In this document: positions 52,807 through 61,142 of the stretch, piece after piece
Numbering within the stretch: position 1 is the first letter of the stretch
Layout of the letters: each line of letters starts with the position of its first letter
NCBI RefSeq assembly: GCF_050433395.1
Contig: NZ_JBNPXH010000002.1
Coordinates: forward strand, 124,001-188,000
Reading direction: 5' to 3'
Source: Mobilitalea torta
GTDB lineage: Bacteria > Bacillota > Clostridia > Lachnospirales > Lachnospiraceae
DNA length: 64,000 bases
Translations under genes and position numbers: made by a program
The notes under the pieces: model-generated
The model's database searches: none
Told to the model about the DNA's origin: nothing
The model's input: only the letters and a program-made list of their open reading frames with translations

Positions 52807-52848
52807 GCAGCAACGTAAAATAATTACACTCACGATGGAGGTTAAACC

Positions 52849-54222
52849 ATGAAGCTATGGGGCGGACGCTTTACCAAGGAAACAAATCAATTAGTGCATA
52901 ATTTTAATGCATCCCTCTCCTTTGATCAGAAATTATTCCGGCAGGATATTACAGGCAGCATTGCCCATGTGACCATGCTGGCCAGACAGGGCATCCTGTC
53001 GGATCAGGAGAAGGAGCAGATCATAAAAGGGCTCTCTCAGATTATGGAGGATATGGAAAACGGCTCTTTGGAGATCGATATGGAGCATGAGGACATTCAC
53101 AGCTTTGTGGAGGCCCATCTTATCCGCCGGATCGGAGAGGCGGGCAAGAAGCTTCATACCGGAAGGAGCCGGAATGATCAGGTGGCTCTGGATATGAAGC
53201 TCTATATCCGGGACGAGATCGGAGAGCTGGACGGATTAATCAAGGAATTGATGCTCTCCCTCCACCATATTATGAAGGAGAATACCGATACTTTCATGCC
53301 CGGCTTCACCCATCTTCAGAAAGCGCAGCCGGTAACACTGGCTCACCATATCGGGGCATATTTTGAGATGTTTAAACGGGACAGGCAGCGATTGGAGGAT
53401 ATTGCAAAACGCTTGAATCTCTCTCCCATCGGCTCCGGCGCCCTTGCAGGCACCACCTATCCCCTGGATCGTGATCTGACCGCCGCGCTGCTGGGCTTTG
53501 ACGGTCCTACCCTCAACAGTATGGACAGTGTATCGGACCGGGATTACCTCATTGAGCTCCTCAGCGCCCTCTCTACCATTATGATGCATCTGAGCCGCTT
53601 TTGCGAGGAAATCATTATCTGGAACACCAATGAATACCGTTTTGTTGAGCTGGATGATGCCTATTCCACCGGCTCCAGCATTATGCCGCAGAAAAAGAAC
53701 CCGGACATTGCCGAGCTCATCCGGGGCAAGACAGGCCGGGTATACGGTTCCCTTGTTTCCCTGCTCACCGTAATGAAGGGACTGCCCCTTGCCTATAACA
53801 AGGATATGCAGGAGGACAAGGAATTCACCTTCGATGCCATTGATACGGTCAAGGGCTGTCTCGCTCTCTTTCACGGTATGGTCTCCACCATGAGCTTTAA
53901 CAAGGAAATCATGGCCCAGAGCGCCAAAAACGGCTTTACCAATGCCACCGATGCCGCCGATTATCTGGTCACCAAAGGAGTTCCCTTCCGGGATGCCCAT
54001 GGTATCGTAGGCCAGCTGGTTCTCTACTGCATCAGTAAGGATATCTCCCTGGAGCAGATGAGCCTGGAGGAATACCGGCAGATCAGCCCTGTCTTTGACG
54101 AGGATATCTACTCTGCCATCAGTCTGAATACCTGTGTCAACAAACGCAACACCATAGGCGCTCCGGGTCAGGAGGCCATGGCTCAGGTGCTTCAGTTCAA
54201 CGCGGAATATCTTGGATTATAA
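52849..54222 (+). CDS. argH: Argininosuccinate lyase
   Basis: 457 residues, full length. It splits argininosuccinate to arginine and fumarate, the last step of arginine synthesis. Visible: MKLWGGRFTKETNQLVHNFNASL, EDIHSFVEAHLI, LHTGRSRNDQVALD, the PGFTHLQKAQPVTLAHH segment, SPIGSGALAGTTYPLDR, the superfamily signature GSSIMPQKKNPDIAELIRGKTGRVYG, and YNKDMQEDKEFTFDA. The GGAGG site is clear. argG is not adjacent, so argH is a separate unit behind a structured leader. Confidence 0.97.
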   Translation: MKLWGGRFTKETNQLVHNFNASLSFDQKLFRQDITGSIAHVTMLARQGILSDQEKEQIIKGLSQIMEDMENGSLEIDMEHEDIHSFVEAHLIRRIGEAGKKLHTGRSRNDQVALDMKLYIRDEIGELDGLIKELMLSLHHIMKENTDTFMPGFTHLQKAQPVTLAHHIGAYFEMFKRDRQRLEDIAKRLNLSPIGSGALAGTTYPLDRDLTAALLGFDGPTLNSMDSVSDRDYLIELLSALSTIMMHLSRFCEEIIIWNTNEYRFVELDDAYSTGSSIMPQKKNPDIAELIRGKTGRVYGSLVSLLTVMKGLPLAYNKDMQEDKEFTFDAIDTVKGCLALFHGMVSTMSFNKEIMAQSAKNGFTNATDAADYLVTKGVPFRDAHGIVGQLVLYCISKDISLEQMSLEEYRQISPVFDEDIYSAISLNTCVNKRNTIGAPGQEAMAQVLQFNAEYLGL

Positions 54223-54275
54223 CAACAGTCTGCCTCAAGCTTGATGGGGCAATAATTTTATTTTCAAACGAATAT

Positions 54276-54307
54276 AATCGCCGCCCATTAGACAAGGGGC
54301 GGCGATT
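54276..54307 (+). terminator. argH terminator
   Basis: AATCGCCGCCC / GGGCGGCGATT stem with a ten-base loop followed by TGGCTTTT, 54 bases past argH. Confidence 0.8.
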
Positions 54308-54348
54308 TGGCTTTTCGAAATAGCTCTTCTTAATTATCATTTTATACA

Positions 54349-54377
54349 TTGACATATTTTTAACAATGTACTATACT
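54349..54377 (+). promoter_or_regulatory. Consensus promoter of the sensory hydrogenase operon
   Basis: TTGACA, 17 bases, TATACT on the plus strand. The start near 54384 gives a leader of about 105 bases with a weak GTTAGCC/GGCTGAA pairing. This is one of the best sigma-A matches in the window. Confidence 0.8.
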
Positions 54378-54488
54378 ATGACCCATAGGTTAGCCGTTCC
54401 GCCGGGGATACCATGGCTGAACAACAATAACCATCAGCTCTTTAAGTCCAGTCATATAAAATGATTTGTGAAGAAAGGGGGACCCGTT

Positions 54489-54731
54489 ATGAATATCTAT
54501 GTATGTGTCGGCAGTTCCTGTCATATCCGGGGCTCATATGATATTATACAGCTTCTGAAAGACGCCATCGCAGAACACCGGCTTGAGGATCAGATCACTC
54601 TGTCCGCGGCGTTCTGTCTCGGACGCTGTACAGATGGCGTAACCGTTAAGGTAAATGATGAAATCATCTCCGGTGTATCCAGAGAGAACTTCCCTGCTTT
54701 TTTTGAGAGCAGGGTACTGAGAGGATTGTGA
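54489..54731 (+). CDS. Thioredoxin-fold [2Fe-2S] ferredoxin-like protein
   Basis: 80 residues from the ATG at 54489 (AAGGGGGA upstream; the frame is open 7 codons earlier). Four cysteines, Cys6, Cys11, Cys43 and Cys47, have the C-x4-C...C-x3-C spacing of the NuoE/HydC-type thioredoxin-like ferredoxin that binds one [2Fe-2S] cluster (CVGSSCH and FCLGRCTDG). It would pass electrons to or from the hydrogenase whose gene starts four bases after its stop codon. It is the first gene of the operon. Confidence 0.9.
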   Translation: MNIYVCVGSSCHIRGSYDIIQLLKDAIAEHRLEDQITLSAAFCLGRCTDGVTVKVNDEIISGVSRENFPAFFESRVLRGL

Positions 54732-54735
54732 TAAA

Positions 54736-56418
54736 ATGAACCACTACATACAGCTTAAAAAATCAAATTGTAAGAACTGCTATAAATGCATCCGGCACTG
54801 CCCTGTAAAATCCATTCGTTTCTCCGATCATCAGGCTCATATCGTCAAGGAACAATGCATCCTCTGCGGCGAATGCTTTGTTGCCTGTCCCCAGAACGCC
54901 AAACAAATCCGCAGTGATATCAATATCGCCCGGGAACTGCTGGCTTCGGGAAATCCGGTATATGTCAGCCTGGCCCCCTCCTTTATTGCCAACTATAATG
55001 GGGCGGACCTCTCCTCTCTTACCGAGGCTCTGACCAGACTGGGCTTTGCCGGCGTGGAGGAAACAGCCATCGGCGCAACCATAGTCAAAAGCCAGTATGA
55101 GGCTATGATACGGGAAGGGAACGGAAAAGCAATTATCTCCTCCTGCTGCCACACCGTGAACATATTGATTCAAAAATATTACCCCGAGGCACTCTCCTAC
55201 CTCGCTCCTGTGCTTTCCCCCATGCAGGCCCACTGCACAAAGCTGAAGGAAGAGCATCCGGGGGCACATACTGTTTTTATCGGCCCCTGCATTTCCAAGA
55301 AGGAGGAGGCCGATCTGTATCCCGGTATTGTGGATTGTGTTCTTACCTTTGAGGAGCTGTCCCATTGGCTGGAGGAAGAGAATATTACCATTTCCCCCGG
55401 CGGCGGGGATCCGGCTTGGGCCCAGGGAAGAGCCCGGTTGTTTCCCATCCCCGGCGGAATTATCCGTTCCATGTTCACGGAGGATCTGGATTATAATTTT
55501 ATCGTTATTGATGGGCTCGATAATTGCATGAAGGCCCTGACTAATATCGCAAACGGCGAATTACACAATTGCTTTATCGAGATGTCCGCCTGCTCCGGGA
55601 GCTGTGTCGGAGGTCCTGCCATAGACAAGGAACGCCGTATGCCCCTCACTGATTTTATTAAGGTCAACCGCTTTGCAAGGGAGAAGGATTTTGCTGTGGA
55701 GCTCCCGGAACCGGAACATCTGCAGAAGCATTTCACCTATCTGGGTTTCTCCAATCAGATGCCCGGCAGCAGCGCTATTCAGGAAATCCTGCGTAAGATG
55801 GGGAAGTCCCAGCCGGAACAGGAGTTAAACTGCGGCAGCTGCGGCTATAATACCTGCCGGGACAAGGCAATTGCCGTGCTTCAGGGTAAGGCGGATCTCA
55901 CCATGTGTCTTCCCTTCCTGAAGGAAAAGGCGGAGAATTTCTCCGACAATATCATCTATAATATGCCCAACGGAGTGCTTGTCCTCAATGAGGACCTGGA
56001 GATCCAGCAGGTCAACCGGGCGGCGAAGGAAATCTTAAATATCAAGCATAAGAGCGATATTCTGGGCGCTCCCGTGGTACGGCTGCTCAATCCTGCTTCC
56101 TACCTGGAGGTGATGACCAGCGGACGCAATATTCATGATAAGCTGGTCTACCTCGCTGATTACCAGAAATATGTGATGGAAACCGTCATCTATGACAAGA
56201 CCTACCATATCATCATCAGCATCCTGCGCGATATTACCGCCGAGGAGAATTCACGGCTGAAGAAGGAAGAAATCAGCCGGCAGACCATGGAGATTACAGA
56301 CAAGGTAATTGAAAAACAGATGCGTGTTGTACAGGAGATCGCCTCCCTCCTGGGTGAGACCACAGCGGAAACGAAGATCGCGCTGACCAATCTGAAGGAG
56401 ACGCTGCAAAATGAATAA
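54736..56418 (+). CDS. hydS: PAS-domain [FeFe] hydrogenase, sensory (HydS, group C) type
   Basis: 560 residues. Two [4Fe-4S] motifs at the N-terminus (Cys12, 15, 18, 22 and Cys41, 44, 47, 51). The H-cluster domain covers 70-340: L1 ISSCCHT (Cys137/138) where catalytic enzymes have TSCCPxW, L2 GPCISKKEEAD (Cys185) where they have MPCxxKxxE, and L3 EMSACSGSCVGG (Cys286, 290). A further [4Fe-4S] motif (Cys366, 369, 374, 391) and a PAS domain (about 400-505) with a C-terminal coiled coil follow. This order (ferredoxin, H domain, Fe-S, PAS) matches the HydS group, thought to sense H2 rather than turn it over fast. It overlaps the phosphatase gene by eight bases. Confidence 0.92.
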   Translation: MNHYIQLKKSNCKNCYKCIRHCPVKSIRFSDHQAHIVKEQCILCGECFVACPQNAKQIRSDINIARELLASGNPVYVSLAPSFIANYNGADLSSLTEALTRLGFAGVEETAIGATIVKSQYEAMIREGNGKAIISSCCHTVNILIQKYYPEALSYLAPVLSPMQAHCTKLKEEHPGAHTVFIGPCISKKEEADLYPGIVDCVLTFEELSHWLEEENITISPGGGDPAWAQGRARLFPIPGGIIRSMFTEDLDYNFIVIDGLDNCMKALTNIANGELHNCFIEMSACSGSCVGGPAIDKERRMPLTDFIKVNRFAREKDFAVELPEPEHLQKHFTYLGFSNQMPGSSAIQEILRKMGKSQPEQELNCGSCGYNTCRDKAIAVLQGKADLTMCLPFLKEKAENFSDNIIYNMPNGVLVLNEDLEIQQVNRAAKEILNIKHKSDILGAPVVRLLNPASYLEVMTSGRNIHDKLVYLADYQKYVMETVIYDKTYHIIISILRDITAEENSRLKKEEISRQTMEITDKVIEKQMRVVQEIASLLGETTAETKIALTNLKETLQNE

Positions 56419-57583
56419 TCTATGTACGGATATCGGCTACTACAGCCTGAAGAAATATGGCGAGCAGCTATGCGGAGACCATGTAGAAATCGTGGAGGGC
56501 GAGGACGGTTCTGTGGTTATGGTACTGGCGGACGGCCTGGGCAGCGGGGTGAAGGCTAATATTTTGTCCACCCTCACCTCCAAAATCATTTCCACCATGA
56601 TGGCAAATAATATGTCTCTGGAGGATTGTGTCACCACGGTGGCCTCCACCCTTCCCGTATGTGAAAAACGCGGAATTGCTTACTCAACCTTTACGATTAT
56701 ACGGGTGATTGATAATAAAACCGCAGAGGTAATACAATATGACAATCCCCATGTGATTCTTCTGCGGGGCGGTGTGAATTGCGAATATGATATGATCAGT
56801 ATGCAGATCGGCGAAAAGAATATCTATAAATCAAAGTTTGAGCTATTCTCCGGCGATGTGCTGGTAGCCATGAGCGACGGCGCCATCTATGCCGGTGTGG
56901 GAAGAACTCTGAATTTCGGGTGGCAGCGTCATAATATTATTGAATTTCTGGAGGGCGTCTACGAATGCAGCTATTCCGCCAAAACGATTTCCACGCTTTT
57001 ATTGGATCAATGCTCCATGCTGTACGGCGGACATCCGGGCGATGATACGACCATCGCCTCTATGAAGATCCGTAACCGGCAGCCCGTTAATCTCATGATC
57101 GGCCCGCCTTCGGATCCCAAGGACCTTTCGAAGATGCTCACCCTGTTCTTCTCGAAGGAGGGAAAGCATATTGTATGCGGAGGAACCACCTCCACCCTTG
57201 CCGCAGAATTTCTCGGGAAGGAAATGGTGACAAGCATTGATTATCCCGACCCGGAGATTCCCCCCATTTCCAAGGTGGAGGGGATTGATCTGGTTACCGA
57301 AGGAGTGATCACCTTCAGCCGTGTCCTCCATTATGCCAAAAGCTATATTGAGGATAATGCCTGCTATATTCAATGGAGCTGCAAGAAGGATGCAGCTTCT
57401 CTCATCACCCAGCTGCTGTTTGAAGAAGCAACCGATATTAATTTCTATGTGGGAAGGGCCATCAACCCCGCCCACCAAAATCCCAGCCTGCCCATTCATT
57501 TCAGTATCAAGATGCGTCTTGTGGACGAACTGGCGGATTGCCTCAGGAAGGTGGGCAAGAAAATTAATGTGAGCTATTTTTAA
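56411..57583 (+). CDS. SpoIIE/PP2C-type serine phosphatase of the hydrogenase operon
   Basis: 390 residues, soluble. The PP2C-like domain (about 5-220) has the metal motifs VMVLADGLGSGVKA, LVAMSDGAIYAG and GGHPGDDTTIAS. The last 165 residues form a separate domain (IVCGGTTSTLAAEFLG, IDLVTEGVITFSRVL, and EATDINFYVGRAINP) that I do not recognise. Its ATG lies within the hydrogenase gene (eight-base overlap), so both are translated together. It is likely the output module: the state of the hydrogenase/PAS protein would control dephosphorylation of an unknown target, perhaps an anti-anti-sigma type protein. No kinase or anti-sigma gene is beside it. Confidence 0.9.
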   Translation: MNNLCTDIGYYSLKKYGEQLCGDHVEIVEGEDGSVVMVLADGLGSGVKANILSTLTSKIISTMMANNMSLEDCVTTVASTLPVCEKRGIAYSTFTIIRVIDNKTAEVIQYDNPHVILLRGGVNCEYDMISMQIGEKNIYKSKFELFSGDVLVAMSDGAIYAGVGRTLNFGWQRHNIIEFLEGVYECSYSAKTISTLLLDQCSMLYGGHPGDDTTIASMKIRNRQPVNLMIGPPSDPKDLSKMLTLFFSKEGKHIVCGGTTSTLAAEFLGKEMVTSIDYPDPEIPPISKVEGIDLVTEGVITFSRVLHYAKSYIEDNACYIQWSCKKDAASLITQLLFEEATDINFYVGRAINPAHQNPSLPIHFSIKMRLVDELADCLRKVGKKINVSYF

Positions 57584-57607
57584 ACGGATTGACCGCTTAA
57601 CGCAAGA

Positions 57608-57664
57608 ACCGCCGGGAAGCTGCACAGACCTTCTGTCCATGCAGGCTCCCGACGGTTTTTTAAC
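57608..57664 (+). terminator. Terminator of the sensory hydrogenase operon
   Basis: Long stem starting ACCG-CC-GGGA and ending TCCC-GA-CGGT, followed by TTTTTTAA. It lies 25 bases after the phosphatase gene. Confidence 0.85.
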
Positions 57665-57687
57665 CCTGTTATCAATTTAATACTGCA

Positions 57688-58230
57688 TTACTCATCGATG
57701 GAATAATCCACATCGTGAAACCAGGTTAACCCGGGATATTTAAAGAGGGCTTTTCCATGGATGTCTCCCTTCGGAACAAACTTGTCCGCCCAGTATCTGG
57801 AGTCCCCCGATTCATTCCGGTTATCCCCCATCATCCAGTACGTCCCCTCCGGTATCTCATAAGGACCGAAGGAACCCTCCATCTCTTCCCTGAGATAGTC
57901 TTCCTCTAAGGGTTGTCCGTTAACATAAACCACTCCGTCATGACCTTCGACGGTCTCACCCGGCAGGCCGATGATTCTCTTAATATAGTCGTCCTCCCCC
58001 TCTTCCTCCGGATTGGCGAACACGACAATATCTCCGCGCTCCGGTTCATGAAAGAGATAGGCCGGACGCAGAATTACCACCTTCTCTCCTACCAGGAAAG
58101 TGTTTTCCATAGACGGGGTCGGGGAGCTGATCTTATAAATCACCCATTTATTGATGGCCAGAGCCAGCAGAACCGCAATTCCAATCACCAAAACCCAGCT
58201 TATAATTTCTTTCGTTACCTTACTATTCAT
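57688..58230 (-). CDS. lepB: Type I signal peptidase (copy 2)
   Basis: 180 residues. One N-terminal membrane helix (about 9-28); catalytic Ser40 in SPTPSMENT and Lys84 in DDYIKRIIGLPGE; box E MGDNRNESGDSRYW. It removes signal peptides at the outer membrane face. The frame is open 20 codons upstream, but the ATG at 58230 has GGAGAAGAGT before it. It is 75 bases downstream of a very similar copy (same length and boxes), so this is a tandem duplication. No terminator is seen between them. Confidence 0.93.
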   Translation of the reverse strand: MNSKVTKEIISWVLVIGIAVLLALAINKWVIYKISSPTPSMENTFLVGEKVVILRPAYLFHEPERGDIVVFANPEEEGEDDYIKRIIGLPGETVEGHDGVVYVNGQPLEEDYLREEMEGSFGPYEIPEGTYWMMGDNRNESGDSRYWADKFVPKGDIHGKALFKYPGLTWFHDVDYSIDE

Positions 58231-58305
58231 ACTCTTCTCCAATCCATTCCCTAACTCTTTGATTTCTCCGTACCGCCTATGATGAAGCACCGTTTCTTTT
58301 TTCTG

Positions 58306-58836
58306 TTATTCATAGTGGACCGTTCCGAACCAGGTGAAATCAGGGTATTTTAATATGGCTTTTCCTTCTATTTTATCCCTGGCAAGGTATTTATTATTCC
58401 AATACCTTGAATCGGCAGAATTATTGCGGTTATCTCCCATCATAAAGTAGCAGTCCTCCGGAATGGTGTAAGGACCGAAGTCACTGTCAAGCTTCGCGGT
58501 CACATAGTCTTCCTTCAGAGGCTTTCCATTGATGTAAACCAACCCGTCCCTGCCCTCTATTGTCTCCCCGGGCAATCCGATAATCCGCTTGATATAATCC
58601 ATTTCTTCATTGTCCGGATAGGGAAATACTACGATATCCCCCCTCTTGGGATCACTGAACAGATACGCCAGCCGGAAGGTCGAGGCCTTATCGCCTATCA
58701 TAATGGTATTCTCCATGGAGCCCGTGGGTACCTCCACGTTAAATATGATGTATCTCTTGATCAAGTTTGCTGCTATAATAGCAAAAACAAAAATCATAAC
58801 CCAGCTGAGAATTTCCTTTATAATCTTCTTACCCAT
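58306..58836 (-). CDS. lepB: Type I signal peptidase (copy 1)
   Basis: 176 residues, with the membrane helix at 9-28, Ser40 in VPTGSMENT, Lys83 in MDYIKRIIGLPGE, and MGDNRNNSADSRYW. It resembles the copy downstream throughout, including the IKEILSWVM and TWFGTVHYE ends. The P-T-G-S-M motif is the common form, while the other copy has P-T-P-S-M, so the two may differ in cleavage preference. The ATG follows GAGGAGATC. A sigma-A promoter lies 55 bases upstream. Confidence 0.93.
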   Translation of the reverse strand: MGKKIIKEILSWVMIFVFAIIAANLIKRYIIFNVEVPTGSMENTIMIGDKASTFRLAYLFSDPKRGDIVVFPYPDNEEMDYIKRIIGLPGETIEGRDGLVYINGKPLKEDYVTAKLDSDFGPYTIPEDCYFMMGDNRNNSADSRYWNNKYLARDKIEGKAILKYPDFTWFGTVHYE

Positions 58837-58891
58837 GATGATCTCCTCTTCAGTGTATAAATGCGAAAAGTCTCAATCGCCTATGTTGAGA

Positions 58892-58920
58892 AGTATAACA
58901 GACTTTTTACAGATCATCAA
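58892..58920 (-). promoter_or_regulatory. Sigma-A promoter of the signal peptidase pair
   Basis: Minus strand: TTGATG (58920-58915), 17 bases, TATACT (58897-58892). Transcription would start near 58885. A CTCAA/TTGAG hairpin follows in the leader. Confidence 0.65.
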
Positions 58921-58976
58921 GAGTTTTTACTATGGCACCCTTCCGCGCAGACACTCTCCCCGTTCCGATCTTTGTT

Positions 58977-60260
58977 TTATATCTTCGTAACATTAAACTG
59001 GGATGCGACCACTAACCATAGTCCCGGGAAGAAATTCATGATCTGCCATACCCCTCCCCCGTTCAAGCCGAATTCCGGCATCAGCGCCAGCTTGGATCTC
59101 ATACTCCTCACATCGTCGAACCAAACCACATGCTGGATGCCTTCCTCCGACGTATAGTAATAGAAAGGAGACTGTGCCAATTCATCAAACTGGATAGTCA
59201 CCCCATACTGGACTGCCCGTTCAATTGCACTCTGATTACTGAGTGATTCTGCGGATGTCTCCCGGCTAATGAAAGGGAGCGGCCAGTCATAGGCATAATT
59301 GGGAATCCCCATGAGTATTTTATCAGGATCAATGACGGAAACCCCATATCCCAGAACGCGTCTCATCATATTGACAGGAGCAGTTGCCATGGGCGGTCCG
59401 TAGGTATAACCCCATTCATATGTCATTAATAACACCTTATCCGCTATGGCTCCGATAGCCGGGTAGTCATGGGCTTCATACAGCAGCCCTACCATATCCC
59501 CGGAAGTTTTTGGGGCCAGGGCGACCATGGTAATATAGCCTTCCTCATGCAGCCTTTCAGTGGCGGCTGCTATAAAGTTTATAAAGCCCTGTTTATCCTC
59601 CGGAAGGATAAATTCGAAATCAATATCCAGTCCCACATACCCCTTTGCCTGCATATTGGCAACAATATTTTCAATCAGCGCCGCCTGCCCCTCCGGATTA
59701 GTAAACATATCATGGGCTATCTGGCTGTTGAAGGCTCCTCCCGCAGTCATGGGCGCCAGCATCATAATAGGACCGACGCCAAACTCATTGGCAATTGCAA
59801 TCAGCTCTTCATCATCAACCGGAACCAGCTCCCCGGCCGGAGTAAAGCCATAAGTAAAAATTGACAGATAGGTGAGAAAAGGAAGAGTGCGGCGCAGAAC
59901 CTCGCGGTTAATGAAGGGATAGGCATATCCGTTAAAGGTCAAAGTATCGATCACTTCATCCCCCTCATAGGTAATGACTAATTCATCCCCCTCAGCCAAA
60001 AATTCATTTACGGCAACCCACGGATTATTCTGAAGAATCCGATTGGGAGTGGTGTCATATTGCTCCGCGATGCTGAATAAGGTCTCACCCGGAACCACGG
60101 TATGAACCACTTCCGGCACTCTGATGCCGATGCTCTGCCCTACTATAAGTCTTTCCGGGTTGGGCAGCTCGTTTTCCAAAATAATAAGCTCCGGCGTCAC
60201 TCCATACTGTCCGGCAATAGAACTGAGCGTATCCCCCGCCTGCACTACATGAATTATCAT
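58977..60260 (-). CDS. LysM-GH18 protein (YaaH/SleL-like spore lysin)
   Basis: 427 residues without signal peptide. Two LysM domains: 1-47 (IHVVQAGDTLSSIAGQYGVTPELIILEN) and 52-98 (HTVVPGETLFSIAEQYDTTPNRILQNN). A GH18 domain (about 105-425) follows, with the catalytic DxxDxE-type motif in YVGLDIDFEFI, LLMTYEWGYTYGPP and the final strand GGGVWQIMNFF. This order is that of Bacillus YaaH and SleL, N-acetylglucosaminidases acting on spore cortex; proteins with this order are made in sporulation without signal peptide. The ATG at 60260 has GGGGAGGATG; ten codons of open frame precede it. It supports a spore-forming host. Confidence 0.9.
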   Translation of the reverse strand: MIIHVVQAGDTLSSIAGQYGVTPELIILENELPNPERLIVGQSIGIRVPEVVHTVVPGETLFSIAEQYDTTPNRILQNNPWVAVNEFLAEGDELVITYEGDEVIDTLTFNGYAYPFINREVLRRTLPFLTYLSIFTYGFTPAGELVPVDDEELIAIANEFGVGPIMMLAPMTAGGAFNSQIAHDMFTNPEGQAALIENIVANMQAKGYVGLDIDFEFILPEDKQGFINFIAAATERLHEEGYITMVALAPKTSGDMVGLLYEAHDYPAIGAIADKVLLMTYEWGYTYGPPMATAPVNMMRRVLGYGVSVIDPDKILMGIPNYAYDWPLPFISRETSAESLSNQSAIERAVQYGVTIQFDELAQSPFYYYTSEEGIQHVVWFDDVRSMRSKLALMPEFGLNGGGVWQIMNFFPGLWLVVASQFNVTKI

Positions 60261-60382
60261 ACATCCTCCCCGCTGCTCACGGCAGTCCAAAAGTCCCTCC
60301 TGAAAACAGGAAACACTTCTGCAATATACTTTATAATCAGTATATGCTATCCTAAAGTGATTGTGAAATCAGAATTGCAGCA

Positions 60383-60411
60383 TTGCATCCGCTGTCATCT
60401 TAGCGTATAAT
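60383..60411 (+). promoter_or_regulatory. Sigma-A promoter of the flavin reductase gene
   Basis: TTGCAT, 17 bases, TATAAT on the plus strand; start near 60418, 44 bases before the gene with its AAGGAGCG ribosome binding site. Confidence 0.75.
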
Positions 60412-60461
60412 AAAATTACTTCTGATATTACGAAAATAATGAAAAGGAGCGATAATTTTCC

Positions 60462-60983
60462 ATGAACACATTTAAAGAAGTTGCACCGGATATGATACGA
60501 AAGAATCCCTTTCAGATGATAGGAAAGGACTGGATGCTGATTACTGCCGGTGATAAAGATAAGGTTAACACCATGACCGCCTCCTGGGGAGGGCTTGGAG
60601 TGATGTACGGCAAGAATGCAGCCTTTATTGTAGTGCGCCCCCAGCGTTATACAAAGGAGTTCCTGGATCGTGAGGATGCTTTCTCCCTAAGCTTTCTCGG
60701 TAAGGAATACCGGAAGGAATTGAATTATCTGGGCACCGTATCCGGCCGCCACGAAGATAAGATTACAAAATCAGGCCTGACCCTGGCAGAGTATGAAGGA
60801 ATTCCATATTTCTCAGAGGCCGGCCATGTGCTGTTCTGCAGAAAGCTTCATGTTCAGCAGCTGGGAGAAGAGGGACTGCTGGAGGAACGCTTTAAATCCA
60901 CGTTTTATTCCAACAAGGATTATCATTACCTGTATATTGCCGAGATCATCCATGCGCTTCAGGCGGTGAGGAAAAAGGATTAG
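60462..60983 (+). CDS. Flavin reductase family protein
   Basis: 173 residues with the flavin-reductase-like split barrel: residues 20-50 LITAGDKDKVNTMTASWGGLGVMYGKNAAFIVVRPQRYT carry the FMN-binding pattern (NTMTASWGG), followed by FSLSFLGKEYRKELNYLGTVSGR. It probably binds FMN and reduces it or acts as an NAD(P)H oxidoreductase. The exact substrate is unknown. It is a single gene behind its own promoter and is followed by a large structured terminator region. Confidence 0.88.
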   Translation: MNTFKEVAPDMIRKNPFQMIGKDWMLITAGDKDKVNTMTASWGGLGVMYGKNAAFIVVRPQRYTKEFLDREDAFSLSFLGKEYRKELNYLGTVSGRHEDKITKSGLTLAEYEGIPYFSEAGHVLFCRKLHVQQLGEEGLLEERFKSTFYSNKDYHYLYIAEIIHALQAVRKKD

Positions 60984-61004
60984 AATTAGCAATATAGGGT
61001 TTAT

Positions 61005-61096
61005 ATAAGGCCTGCAGCCATAAAAAGCTCCCGTCACACACCGGTGCGGGAGCAGATTTACTGACAATCATGTCATTATGGACGCAGGCCTTTTTC
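61005..61096 (+). terminator. Three-way junction structure ending in a terminator, possible small RNA
   Basis: Outer stem AAGGCCTGC/GCAGGCCTT continued by CCATAA/TTATGG, enclosing two hairpins: GCTCCCG-CACACACCGGTG-type stem GCTCCCG/CGGGAGC (61028-61054) and TGACA-ATCA-TGTCA (61063-61076). It ends in CCTTTTTCTTA. A simple terminator needs only the outer stem, so the inner hairpins are notable. It lies 22 bases after the flavin reductase stop codon. Confidence 0.6.
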
Positions 61097-61142
61097 TTAT
61101 GTAGATTTGTGATGGCATTCAGCCCTTCTGTGGTACATCGCT

